Source: Hymenoscyphus infarciens (Eukaryota > Ascomycota > Leotiomycetes > Helotiales > Helotiaceae). From it: a stretch of 64,000 nt of DNA. The notes under the pieces were generated by a model. The model saw nothing but the letters and a program-made list of their open reading frames with translations, had not been told where the DNA came from and did no database searches. Location of the stretch: contig LLCB01000149.1 of assembly GCA_001414345.1 (NCBI GenBank), forward strand, positions 62,001 to 126,000, in the 5' to 3' direction. A program made the translations under genes and the position numbers. Positions within the stretch are counted from its first letter, which is position 1, and the number at the start of each line of letters is the position of its first letter. This document shows, one piece after another, positions 1-11,289 of this stretch.

Positions 1-1994
1 ACTTTTTAAAGCATTTTCCACGTAACCTTTAAGCTAAGGTTTCAACTAAGGTTTCAACGTCGAAAGAGTCGAAAGGCTCTACTCTTTTCACCTTATTTAA
101 TAATTTATCTACTTTTTTAGCCCAGAAACGCCCCGGCGTAGCCTAATCGAGACAACGAAAGCGACCAAAGCAGATAATTTCAGGAAACCATACTAAAAGG
201 GTGGAGAATACAGAATATTCATGAATAAACAACTACTATTTACACCCTAAACTCTCCTTATTCTTGAATAATTTAAAAGGTAATTTATCCATAGAAAATC
301 GTGAATATTCTAAATATATTCGTAGCTTTTATTCGTTGTGCAGACCTAGTATTAAGGCTCTGTGGAAGAATCCTTAACAGATCGACGCCATCCACGATAG
401 TGTCCAATTCTTTTTTATATCAAGCTCTTGAGCCTGGATGCATCGTCTTTGTCATACACGGGAACGAAAATCTTGTCTTCGTTCCCCTGAAGTAAGATAT
501 TACCCCTTCCTTCGCATGTATTGATCTTTTTCCACAATGTATCCCTACAAACCTTTGCCTTTCTCTAAACCGCACAGCTTTTCTCACCTTATAGTTTCAC
601 CAAACGGAGCTTGTTCTGTCTTCGCAAGGTTACTCAAAGTCCAGCACAAATCGATATCATTTTCTTTTCTGCATCAAATGCAAAAGGGACACTCGACATC
701 TTTTAGAGCTGTCTTTTTCACTACCCAGATATTTTTGCTTGAACTTTGGACCTAAATTTCTCGAACAACGAGACAAGCAAAAGGACTCAAATCCACTAGA
801 ATGTCTGGAAACCCCATCACTCTACATCGATTAGATCGGCGGGTAAAGAAGTGGGGAGGCCAGCCATGGACAGAAAGAGCTACCCAAACCTCGAATCACA
901 GCGAGTAAATCAACGCCTAATTCCATTATGCCACCTCTTTTATTCACTGGTATCTCGTAAAGATTATTCATAAGTCCATCGCGAAACTCTCGGTGTCTAT
1001 AGCACTTTTCGAAGCAGTGAACATCACCACGCCCCACTCTGGTCCCCCGAGTGCTACATGAAACGGATTCTTCACACAGAGGAATCATAACGAGAATTCA
1101 CAAACCTGCGAGCGATCGCTAGATTTTAGTATTCTGCCATACATTCACTCGTTTCATATATACCACCCATGCGATTTCCACCACCGTTTCCACGCTTGGG
1201 ACGCTGCGAAAATTAAGTTGCAGAGAGTCAAATTTGGATTAAAGGAAATCACAAGGTCTTAGATCAAAGATGACGAACCATAAGCATCTCAGACGCATAC
1301 ATTTTTTTTATAGAATTCTCCTCTCTCTCTTCTCTCCCTCTCTCTCGCCTTTCAAAAAATATTTCGCTCATAACTTATAAGACTGTCAATTCTAACATAC
1401 CCCGGTAAAATTCCTCGACCTCTTCTCACGAAGGTTTCTCTCCCCTTACTTCGCTTTTTCTTTTCATTCTCATAACATTCCTCCATTCGACCTCTCTCAC
1501 TCAACAAAAAAAAAAAAAAAAACCAACCAACCAACCATCCCTCTTGAAAAAAGGTCTATAGCCTACATTCAATTTCTAAACTAATCCCCACCACTTCCTT
1601 CTCTTACGTCCTTTCTCCATCTCTTCGTAGGAAACCTCCTCTCATATTCTTCAAATACAAAATACCAAATCCAACCTCCAACCTCCAACCTCCAACCTCC
1701 AACCTCCCACCAAAAACAACTACAACCACAAACCAACCAAAAACAACGCCTCTCAAAAAAACAAAAAACAAAACAAAACAAAAACAAGCTTCAAAAAACC
1801 CAAAGCTAAACCCCTCCCTTCTCCCTCCCTCCTAGCATCAACAACCGTTACCTACCTCTCTAAACAAACCTACTCTCGACCCCCACCCTCCTCCCCTCCA
1901 AAAAGAAATTATATATACTACCACATAAAACCCACCAGCCTAAAAAAAGAAAGAAGAAAAAAACGAGACAAAAGTTATTCACCATTCCCCTCGA
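1..1994. other. Gene-free stretch with pyrimidine-rich tracts
   Basis: I see no convincing gene. Short frames here lack recognisable domains. From about 1310 the plus strand becomes strongly C/T-rich, with an A18 run near 1505-1522 and a 7-bp tandem repeat (unit CCAACCT, about five copies) at 1671-1709. C/T-rich plus strands of this kind are common upstream of fungal genes, which fits the small candidate gene that follows. Confidence 0.6.
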
Positions 1995-2207
1995 ATGACA
2001 GAAGTAAGTAGAGTTTGAGTAAGGGTACCCGAAAAACCTAATATTTGTTCAATAATACTTGCAATAAGCTGACTTTAGCTCTTCGATTTATTTTATCAGG
2101 CGGTGTTTGATTGTTATTGGGAAAATGGGGGTAGAGATAGGAATTTGGGGTTCGGGGACGAGATTATATATAGTTGGTACAAGGTATTGTGTTCGCTGGA
2201 AAGCTGA
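1995..2207 (+). CDS. Candidate 38-aa spliced peptide gene, unrecognised
   Basis: This is a weak but coherent gene model. A 9-nt first exon (codons M-T-E, 1995-2003) runs straight into a consensus donor GTAAGT. A branch-like GCTGAC lies near 2069-2074 and the acceptor TTATCAG ends at 2099. Exon 2 (2100-2207) continues in frame, starting A-V-F-D-C-Y-W, and stops at TGA 2205-2207, giving 38 residues. A C/T-rich leader precedes the start. I do not recognise the product, and a downstream GTATTG could be another donor, so the real protein may be longer. The splice signals may also be chance. Confidence 0.25.
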
Positions 2208-2414
2208 TTAGAATTTTGAGACTGGGGAGGGTGGTGTTGGGGGATCATGAATTTCTCTTCTCACATATTATTCTCCCTTGTTCTTCTTCATTTTTGTAGT
2301 TCAGCATAAATTTGGATTCTAGAAGACCCGCTAAACCAATCTATTTACCATCCCATTTATTCCTATTTATCCCATTTACTAAAACTCAAGTTAGCTATTT
2401 TCTTCACAACCACA

Positions 2415-3594
2415 TTATAAAGTTATCAGGGGAGAGAGGGGACCAACCTCTAAATCAGCAATTTTCAGAACTGCCTTTCCAAAGTTCTTTCCCTGCAGCA
2501 TGCCTACGAATCCTTCTGGTCCATTATCGATACCGTTTGTGATTGAGACCTTGGCTTTGAATGTTCCTTCACTGAGCCATTTGCCGAGGTTCTTCGCGTG
2601 GTCGGCTGCGTAGATTGGTCCCTGTACAATACAAAATTAGTTCGGTTTCGAGAATGCATAGGAACAATTGGAAAGAAGGGAATCGGGGGGCGGGGCGGCG
2701 AGGAAGTAAACATACCATATTCTTATCACCAACAATGAATCCCCTTATTGTTAGTCTCTTCATCACAATATTGGCCAAAGTCTTGACACCGTATTTCTCT
2801 GGATCTGGCTTGTTGTATTCCGAAACCATCCCGCAGCAGACAATTCTTCCAAATTCCTTCATCGCGTTGAGTGAGGCCTCGAGTTGCTCACCCCCAACAT
2901 TCTCGTAGTAGATATCGATCCCCTCTGGCGCCAGTCTCGCGAGAGCATCCGCAGGCTTTTCTTTCTTGTAGTTGAAACCCCCATCAAAGTTCAATTCCTT
3001 GAGAATGAAATCAAGCTTATCGTCTGAGCCAACTGAACCAATAACTTTCAACCCCTCATGTTTCGCCAATTGTCCAACGATTTGCCCAACAGCCCCAGAA
3101 GCAGCAGAGATGAAAATCGTCTCCCCCTTAACTGGTTTCCCGATATCGTAGAAAGAGGAGTATGCAGTTAACCCAGGCATACCCATAGCGCCCAGCCAAT
3201 GTACAGGATCCAGCTTGTACGGGTTCTCAATCTTCCTAACCATATAATCACACGCTTGCTTCGAGAGCGCGGAGTACTCCTCCATGTTCACAAAACCCAC
3301 GAGGAGATCTCCTGGCTGAAACTTCTCGCAGTCCGACTTGATCACCCTTACGATTGAACCGCTGGAGAGGGGCTCATTGACTTCGAACATGGCGCTGTAG
3401 GATTTCGTGCCGGGGACGCGCATCTTGCCGCGCATGTAGGGGTCGAAGGAGGAGTAGATGTTTTTGGTGGTGATTCCGCCGGCGGGGGGAGCTTGGTCGA
3501 GGTCGAATTCGCGGGTTTCGACGACGATGTCCTTCCCTGGGACAGGAAAGCCCGTGGGAACACTCTTGTAAATGACGCTTTTGTTTTGGACCAT
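2415..3594 (-). CDS. NADPH-dependent MDR reductase (leukotriene B4 dehydrogenase / alkenal reductase type)
   Basis: The gene has two exons (2716-3594 and 2415-2621) with a 94-nt intron at 2622-2715 (donor GTATG, acceptor TACAG, phase 0). It gives 361 aa, normal for zinc-free medium-chain reductases of the prostaglandin reductase / double-bond reductase family. These reduce the C=C bond of alpha,beta-unsaturated aldehydes and ketones with NADPH in the cytosol. Visible motifs are DPYMRGKM at about 51-58, the nucleotide-binding loop AASGAVG at about 164-170, and YYENVGG further on; no structural zinc cysteines are seen. I chose the M of MVQNK at 3594. An in-frame upstream ATG at 3705 would add 37 residues unlike the family. 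The C-terminus follows the usual G-K-A-V-L-K-I and then adds about a dozen residues. The physiological substrate cannot be told. Confidence 0.9.
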
Positions 3595-5947
3595 TTTGGC
3601 TGTGTGTTGTGATTTCGGGAAAGGGTTGGTGGAAGGTGAAGATCTGTGAAGCTGTGGAAGGTTTAGCAGGAAGGAAAGATTCCAGATTAGTGTAGATAAT
3701 AGCACAGCAGCGGTGCGGTGTTCTTATGTATTCAGGTTGTTGTATTGTCTCCGAATCCAAAGGCGGAATGGGAATGCTATGACGCGCCCCGTCCGGTTCC
3801 TGATTACCAAGTCGAGGAATGCGCACCGCACCGCACCGCACCCCACCTCCGTCGGGTACTGTGGCTACAATGACTCTTTCTGGAGGCGGTCCGAAGGAGA
3901 AGAATGCGTAATTGGGAGCAGAGCTTTTAAAAGAGGAGATGGTGTGTAAAGCAACGGAGGAGGGGGGACTGAGGGGGCTGAGGGGGGGTATGGCGAACTC
4001 GGAGCCGAGGTCCAGAGTTTGCATCGCCACGAAAGAAAAATTGTGTGTTCCGTATAAGTAGTAGTTTCGGATCACGGATGGTGGCATTTGGAACACCAAA
4101 ATAACCCCGCGCCGGCCCGTTCCCCTATTTTGGTAGCATGGCCGTTATCGAGTGTGGGAAGAGCCGGTCGGGTATTTCAATGGACTCAGGGGCTGGCGGA
4201 ATCGTCAGAATGGGCGGAATTCTTCTTGCTTCTTTCAAGAATCAAGACCTCCCTGAGTGGGAAGAGATGTCCTTCTGCATTGAAATTCAATTGCCGTGGC
4301 TATTCGATTGAAAGAATTCTTCAGGAGAATATGAAGAGCGGTCACGAGAAATCTGTCACCGCTGTATTGGATGAGGCGGTTAGACCCTGGCGGGGGTGCT
4401 TGAGTAAGTACTCGAGTAGTACAATACGCTTACAAGCATTGGTACAGCACTGGACCAGAATTTTATTCCAAATCAATCTCCCGAGTCATGCTCTATTGGC
4501 TGGTAACCCTACAAAGCCAATTAGAACTTGTTGTATACGCATCAATGTTTACTAATACCAGCGGCCTAACATGTTTACTTTCGCCATGTTTTCCGTCGCT
4601 TAATTTGTCCTAAAATGGCCTTGGTTGTTGGTACACCAGTATACTCTTTAAGCCCCTCTGCCTTCAATGCCACAAAAACTCTATCCCCCGACTATCGCTT
4701 AATCATGAACCTCCCTCTTAAGTAATTCTCCTGAAAGAGTGTTAGCATATCTCAGGTCGTCAGATTCAACCCTAAAACGTGACTGTATTCTAAGCAACAT
4801 TGACAATCTCACTATTCATACACAAACACAGTCATGAAAGCGTCCAAAGGATACTTACTATAAAGTAAGCCCTATGTTTGAATACGCTTTAGTGGACATG
4901 TCTAATCACGACTCTCGTCACATGATAGAGTCCGAAATCATCGGAGTCTTTTTTTTTCGGCCCGAAGCTTCCTCCTTGAGCCTCCTTCCATCCTTTCAAC
5001 ATCATAATTGCAACCTCTTCCTCCAACCTGTTCCCGCATTTTGTATGGTCGATTGTTGATGATCGTCGAAATTCCTAACAACTTTTCGTCATGTCATCAC
5101 CCCATCGTCAACAAATCGCAATCCCCCCTTTCCGCCCAATTGTTCAGCCCTTCCCTTTCGAGAACCGCATTCGCGTCTGAGCTGAGCAATTGGATACGTT
5201 TCTCCTCCGGGAACCTTGATTCAAATACTATTGGTCCCATTCCTTTTATTGACACACGCAAGAGGAAGTACGCTCTGAGTCTCTGACAGCTGAGGCTCAT
5301 TTTCCCGGCATCGAGTTGCTGCAAATAACCCAACAAACAGGGTCACGCATAAAATTGCAGAAAATTCGCTGACCATTGTTGGATTCCGTGGCTTGTGTAT
5401 CCCTTGCCTTCAATCCTTGGATTTCGCCATGTTATTTCCTGACCACTTCCCTCATGACCACCCCTCGAAACAATTGATGGGTGTGGTCTGATAGGTTTTC
5501 GAAGGGTCTCGAGCACCATATATATCTCGTGGCGTAGCGTGCGTAGCTTGGCTGGGCCGTGTTTGCCCCTCTCCAGGACTGGATTTGACGATCATTTCAA
5601 GTTGATTTGCTCGCATTCCAAGACTGTAAGCTAGTCAAATCAATGTCAGCGAGACATTCCGTCGCGTGGCTCGTTTATGAGGCTCATTGACGCATGGCTA
5701 CTCCCAAGCTGGGACATATATGATGAGCCGGTTCCCGGAGTCGAAGATCTTTTTCTTTTATACTTGTGTTACTCCCCGTGCTCTTTGTTTGATAAAGCAT
5801 TCTTCTACCTTTTGCATCTTTTTCAAACTTGCTTTTTCTCTTATACTATCTCCAGCCAGATATCTGTGCGGCTTCTCACCGACCACCGTTTACGAGTTTA
5901 CGAGCAAACAACCCCAACTCCCTTTCATCCCAACAAACTCTCCCAGC
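3595..5947. other. Intergenic region
   Basis: No supportable gene. A 155-codon frame at 4088-4555 has no recognisable domain and no splice context. The part up to about 4090 is probably the promoter and leader of the minus-strand reductase. The segment from about 5740 to 5947 is T/C-rich and probably the leader of the next gene. Confidence 0.5.
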
Positions 5948-6244
5948 ATGAAAGGCCTCCCATTTTCCCGCAAGGAGGCAGAATACCAAAACACAGAAAG
6001 AAAGATAGGATATTCGGGGCTACTAAGCTGGTTCCGGGGACCGCCAAAGGAGACTCCAACACCACAATATCGCGATGAGAAGAAATATCATCATACACCT
6101 ACACACGCCGGTTCTTCCTTTATGAAGACTGCTACGACGCCGGCGATGATTGGGGGGATGGAGGAGCAGGCGAAACGACGGAAGGAGGAGGGAATCCAGT
6201 CGCAGCCGGACGCAGGGACGGACAGGATTACACCCGTAGCCTGA
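5948..6244 (+). CDS. Small basic hypothetical protein, 98 aa
   Basis: A 99-codon frame starts MKGLPFSRKEAEYQ. The same frame is open further upstream to 5687, but that part looks like leader sequence: it is T/C-rich and gives a Phe/Ser/Cys-rich translation. The 98-aa product is polar and basic, with no signal peptide or membrane segment. A Trp-Phe centred core (GLLSWFRGPPKE) is followed by a Lys/Glu/Arg-rich C-terminal half that may be disordered or helical. I do not recognise the family. Its even composition and pyrimidine-rich leader favour a real gene. The start choice is moderately sure; the function is unknown. Confidence 0.45.
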   Translation: MKGLPFSRKEAEYQNTERKIGYSGLLSWFRGPPKETPTPQYRDEKKYHHTPTHAGSSFMKTATTPAMIGGMEEQAKRRKEEGIQSQPDAGTDRITPVA

Positions 6245-8529
6245 TTTGAGTTGAAATTGATGTTGGAATAGAGTTGTGATTAGGGTTGGGATCGGGATTG
6301 GGTTATTTTGGATTGGGTTGGGTTGGTGATTGTTGGACCCAAGCACCGACTGGTTGGAGACGGAGTTCCAACATTAGCAACCTTACGATATGACAGCATG
6401 AGCATTATGAAGGGAATATTGGAGGTCCTTTTTCTTTTCAAAGGATACCCTGGCGTTGGGAACTTGGGAGGCATTTTTTGGTTCGCGGCTTGGAACGATA
6501 GAATAGGCTGAGGAGAGACGGTTTTAGTTTTGTTCGCACACGACTTCGGCTCCAATATATGGGCGACTTTTGCTCGCTGGGTTCAAAGGGTAGCGCCTTC
6601 TATTTTCATTGTCGCCATGACGCGGCACGAGGAGTTTGTGGTAAGAGGGAAGGAGCTTGTCTCCGTGGATGAGTCGAGACCGTCTACCGAGGTCAAGTCC
6701 GGGGAAAGAATGACCTAAGTCTTCGAACTGGGGACTTATTCTTGTATCTCTATATTAGATGTCTTCTAAGAACGCCATAGTTCTCACATATATACATATC
6801 AATGTAGATAAAAATTTCCTTCATCTAGATACGTCATCGGTTTCTCGTTAAACAAATGGTATCACGGTGTCATGTGGAGAAACATGTTCTACGTTGTAGC
6901 CTTGGTGGGGGTTGGCTTGCACTCCGTATCACCGTGAGCTACTAGTAGGAAGAGAAGGTCACTACACTTTACTGCAAGCGCGAGAAGTTCCAGTTGATGT
7001 CGCAGGTTTGTGTTTCGATGAGGTGCGAACCCGTGGAATTTGTTTCCGGAGCAGATAGAGGGGATGTTGTGGGGAGCCGCCCCAAATGAGCCCACGTGAT
7101 CTGCCTTGTCCTGCTTTATCTCTTGATTTGCGATATTTGGTTGATTATTTAAGGCTTTGGGTTTCTAATATATTTGCCCATTGTTCATGGACATCTAGAA
7201 CTGTTTCACGGAGAAGTTTAGAAAATATTTCCACGTGATTGCTAGCGACCCCGCTTTTCCGGATTCTTCTATATAACACTATCCCCAAATCTGATAATCT
7301 TTCCATCTCTGTTTGCCTCGAATTGTTTTCCCTCACTGTTTGTACCCAAGCCGTTCATGTACAACGCGTTCCGTACTACTTGTCGAATCCATTCTCAGCG
7401 TTCTTCCTCCTGAATCCTGCCTAGCACTTTACCGTCCGATCAGCTTTCGGAGGCTGTGACGATGTTGTAAGCCTCTCTGCAAGATCTTCCCCGCTCGGGT
7501 GTTTGCCTTTCAATATACGACATCGTATGCATCAGAACTCGCCGATATGTTCAGCTACTCTATCCAAAGGGCCATTCCAGCGACCTCGATTCTCATCCCG
7601 TGATGATTCTTCAGTTCGGCGAGGATGCGAGTGCGCGGCCTTTCTTTATATTGCCATATTTTCGTCCCAAGAGTCTAAATGCAATTCTCAAATATTTCCT
7701 TTTTTTAGCTGCGGAGAAAAAGAATCTTCTCAGCAGGTTTCCCTGCGCATGGCCGTTTCGTACAATCTCGTTTTCCCCTGGATTCCGCATCACGAGCTTC
7801 GATTTTCTGCATCGGCCCGTCTTTTTCTGTGTTTCCATCAGCCCACCCAAAGAGAAGTCTTCTACAGCATATGTACATATCCTGTGTTTCCAAGCTACGC
7901 TTTCGGCTCATTCCGCCAATGCCATGTATGTATTGTCCTTGCCAGAATGTCTGATAGGTCCTTTTCCGGTGCTGGCTTGATGCTGTGATCGTGTGGACGA
8001 GACCACTGCATGCAGCATTCCTACATGCCGAGCTGAGCAGTTCCGATGGCTGAAGGTTTCTTTTCTAGAATTTTGCGGGGGCTGTGGAGATTTCTACATC
8101 CTGTTCGTGGTCAGTGGTGGGCGTTGTTGAATACAATGCTATGTTGGGATTTTGTCAATACTTGGTCTGTTCGAGACGAAAGTAGGCAACCGCCTCCCAC
8201 CCTGTCAACCACGCGCTGTATGTACGAATCCTACAGCCTTTCGTTGTATTCATGTTCCTGTCCTAATTAGAGACTTTCTTAGCGACATGGTCATATCGCG
8301 GTGGCTTCACTTTCTACCTCCTATTGGGCGTTTTCAATATCCCTTCTGGCTCCTGGTTAGTGCCATGTCATACAAAAATCTTTGGCGAAAAGCCCCGGGC
8401 ACATTCGGACTCCCTCATATTCTCAATTCTTGAAAGATTCGTTCGCAAATTCATATATATCTTTTTAAGTTTGGTGGTTTCAAAAGTTCATTGTTATCGC
8501 TCAAATTGCCCCAATGGGCCAATTCAAAA
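6245..8529. other. Intergenic region and probable long leader
   Basis: No supportable gene. Frames of 100-160 codons around 7500-7990 overlap each other on both strands and look like leader sequence rather than protein. The T/C-rich stretch from about 7250 to 8520 probably holds the promoter and a long 5' untranslated region for the large gene that follows. Introns within it cannot be excluded. Confidence 0.45.
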
Positions 8530-11289
8530 ATGTCTGTTCAAAAGACTGGCTGGAAGATCAAGCAGTTTCTTTCTCTTCACCGGAAAACTCACACCCTCGA
8601 TGAATCTGGAGAAGTTTTCGATAATATATCGTTTGCCGAGCCAAAACACTCACTCAACACCCCCCGTCGACTATCATGGCGACTTTCGCAAAATTCCGCG
8701 GAAACCTCATTATCACCATTACGAAGAACCAGCAGCAATACAACGACAAAAAGCTGTCAACCACCATCGACGACAGAGTCTGCTTACTCATCGCAAAGTT
8801 CTTTGTGTAGTTGTGATTGCGAGGCCAATCCCGAATCGATATCATATTCTTTGTTCAGGACGGCGCCTCTTCCAAACCCATTGGAGATCCTTTATCACCC
8901 TCCGCTTTCCCCTTCGAGTATTGCCGGAGATGCACAAACATGGCGACTCATTTTTTCTGAACCGACATCGCGTTCACGATCTTCGAGTTCATCGAAATGT
9001 GGGGATACCTGTTCTTCGGAATCTACTATTCGAGTATCGAGCCTTGATTCGGCCACACAGGAATTTGAGGAATTTGAGGAATTTGAGGATAAAGAGACAA
9101 CTCCGAGACAGAGTGTCGAGCTCGTTGAAGATATGGAGAAGGACGCTTTGTCGGACGACGTTGATCAATTGATCAAGGAAACGGACGAGGCGTTCAAAGC
9201 TGTTGGAAATGCTCTTGCGGATGCAAAAGCAGCTACCAATGGAGGCTGGTATGGCGAGAATGATGCTGCTCCACGAAGTGTTAAGAGGAGCAACCCAATT
9301 ACCCCACCGCCGAAGTCCTCTCCTAGCCCTCGAGGTATTTCAAAGAAGATTTCCCGAAACCAATTGTTACCATCCTCTCCCCGTCCAGCCGCAGGTTCCT
9401 CGACACCGAAGAGAAAGTCTTCAGTAGCAGTCAACAAGAAGAAAAGCAAAGGCGTATTCAGCAGAGCCCTTCGAGGAGGGAGAACTCCACCACAACGTTC
9501 AAATACACCGCCAAGATGGAATTTCACCGACGTAACCACAAATGTCGTAGACGTCTTCAGCGGGAAAATATTCCGCACAGAAGTCGACGAGATGTTGACA
9601 CCCGGACGCTTACAACAAATACGAAAAGACATGAAATTAGAAACCCAACGTAAGAACTCCGCAGATTCAGGATTCAGCGCCGAAACAGGAGGAAGCGATA
9701 CACCAACCGAGCCGTTCCATCTTGAGTCCCTATCCTCAAGAATCGATGCCGCGAATTCATTTACTAGATCGAGACCCGCGCCCATTCCCCCGGAACCGGT
9801 TTTACCACCGCCGCCGCCGCCGCCGAAAGAGGAGAAGGGGGTATTGGAAAAGAAACCAAGAGTTCGATTTTCAGACCCAGAGATTACGGATGAGAGGATG
9901 TTAATTGCAGACTTACAATTTCCATCCCCGCCTTCGCCACTCCCAGCCTCTCCTCGCCCATCCTCGAAAAGATCTCAACCTATAAAGGAGGTTCCGATGT
10001 TACCTACCATCCCAGAAGTATCGCCTATAACCCTCTCACCACTTCCTGTTAAACCTCCTCTTCCTTCGCCTTTGGCTGCTGTAAATTCAAATTCTTCCCC
10101 CTCGGATGATGATGATGATGGTGGGAAGGGAGAGGATGAAGACGGGGATATGATTAGTTTACCAAGTACACCTTTTACTATCACCTCGCCCATGTTTAAA
10201 CATGGACCTATAAGGTTCTCGCGATCGCTACTGGAGGAGAAACGGAGAGAAGCGGTTTTGGAGGCGAAATGTGAGGGGTGGGAGGGAGTTTGGGGGGAGA
10301 GTGAGGGGTTGGATTGGACGGCTTTTCAGATGGCTATTCAGGGGACTATGGATCTACCTGATGAACCTCTTTCCATTTCTACAGGGCTGGGTAGATATGG
10401 TAATGGGGATATCAAAGGCAAGGGGGTTTTGAGAGAGGGAATACTAGATGATGGAGAGGATTACCTCGAGTGGTGGTCGTCTTTCCAGCTCGGTCCCGTG
10501 GGAGGGCTTGGTACGAGAGTGTCCTCGCCTTGGGATGGGAGTGCCAGTTCTGGGATTTTGGAGCTGGAAGCTGATCTTACGGATGGGATAGTGGAGAGGG
10601 ATGCGAAACTTTTGGATGTTGACGATTTGAACTTTCCTGAGGTTTGGGCATCGCCTATAGAGATGAGGAGAGAGGAGATGAAAAAGGAAGAGGCGAGACG
10701 TAAGGGGAGGGGAGGGGAGTTAGAAAGAGAGGAGATTCCGCCGCCGATACCGCCTAGATTTCGACCAAGAAAGAGGAGACCTAGACCCTTCAGTTTTGAA
10801 CTTGCTCCTGCTGGGAGTGGGGAGTTTAGTGTGGTTTCTAAGGACTCGGGGGATTACAGTGGGCATTCTAGGGAATACTCTGTTAGTTCGACGGATACTT
10901 TCACGCCCTCGACACAGAGACATACTCACCACAACTCCTCTTACTCCACCCACTCACATACCCCAAATCACCTCAACCTCAACCTCACAGCTCATACACC
11001 CCACAACTCAACGCAATCATCCCACCCCACTAACCTCACCACGCCAACCAATTCCTACGCAAAACCAATGCAAACTCCGACCTTCGCGAGACCAATGGAT
11101 ACTTCAGCCTCCACAGCTAGTTTCCCTATGTCTCCCATGCCTCAGCTTACGGGGGTGGGAAGCGAGGTTGTTATGGGGAGTAATTTGCATCATGATTTAG
11201 GGGACTTTTTGAGTTGGGAGAGTCAATTTGTTCCTTTTGGCGAGGATGGGGGGATTGAGGAGGAGGAGGAGGATTTATATGGTGCTTAG
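8530..11289 (+). CDS. Large low-complexity hypothetical protein, 919 aa
   Basis: One uninterrupted reading frame. I start it at MSVQKTGWKIKQFLSLHRKT (8530); an in-frame ATG 39 nt upstream (8491) is the alternative. No catalytic domain is recognisable. In order it shows a basic amphipathic N-terminus, a long Ser/Pro-rich region, a triple EFE repeat from a 9-bp DNA repeat near 9061-9087, a poly-proline tract (about 9808-9824), an acidic run of aspartates (about 10105-10120), a Trp-containing segment around LEWWSSFQLGPVGG, basic RPRKRRPRP, a His/Asn/Thr-rich stretch, and a C-terminus FLSWESQFVPFGEDG with a poly-Glu run. This architecture suggests a mostly disordered scaffold, cytoskeletal or regulatory protein. 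The absence of stops over 2.7 kb and the hydrophilic composition support a real gene. Function unknown. Confidence 0.75.
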   Translation: MSVQKTGWKIKQFLSLHRKTHTLDESGEVFDNISFAEPKHSLNTPRRLSWRLSQNSAETSLSPLRRTSSNTTTKSCQPPSTTESAYSSQSSLCSCDCEANPESISYSLFRTAPLPNPLEILYHPPLSPSSIAGDAQTWRLIFSEPTSRSRSSSSSKCGDTCSSESTIRVSSLDSATQEFEEFEEFEDKETTPRQSVELVEDMEKDALSDDVDQLIKETDEAFKAVGNALADAKAATNGGWYGENDAAPRSVKRSNPITPPPKSSPSPRGISKKISRNQLLPSSPRPAAGSSTPKRKSSVAVNKKKSKGVFSRALRGGRTPPQRSNTPPRWNFTDVTTNVVDVFSGKIFRTEVDEMLTPGRLQQIRKDMKLETQRKNSADSGFSAETGGSDTPTEPFHLESLSSRIDAANSFTRSRPAPIPPEPVLPPPPPPPKEEKGVLEKKPRVRFSDPEITDERMLIADLQFPSPPSPLPASPRPSSKRSQPIKEVPMLPTIPEVSPITLSPLPVKPPLPSPLAAVNSNSSPSDDDDDGGKGEDEDGDMISLPSTPFTITSPMFKHGPIRFSRSLLEEKRREAVLEAKCEGWEGVWGESEGLDWTAFQMAIQGTMDLPDEPLSISTGLGRYGNGDIKGKGVLREGILDDGEDYLEWWSSFQLGPVGGLGTRVSSPWDGSASSGILELEADLTDGIVERDAKLLDVDDLNFPEVWASPIEMRREEMKKEEARRKGRGGELEREEIPPPIPPRFRPRKRRPRPFSFELAPAGSGEFSVVSKDSGDYSGHSREYSVSSTDTFTPSTQRHTHHNSSYSTHSHTPNHLNLNLTAHTPHNSTQSSHPTNLTTPTNSYAKPMQTPTFARPMDTSASTASFPMSPMPQLTGVGSEVVMGSNLHHDLGDFLSWESQFVPFGEDGGIEEEEEDLYGA

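Noticed and set aside
4088..4555. 155-codon plus-strand frame
   Set aside because: No domain, no plausible leader or splice signals, and uneven composition; it looks like chance.
5687..5947. Upstream in-frame extension of the 98-aa protein
   Set aside because: Translation is typical of untranslated pyrimidine-rich leader; the downstream ATG at 5948 gives a coherent polar protein.
7503..7988. 161-codon plus-strand frame with an overlapping 126-codon frame
   Set aside because: Both are Phe/Ser/Cys-rich translations of T/C-rich leader DNA, with no domain.
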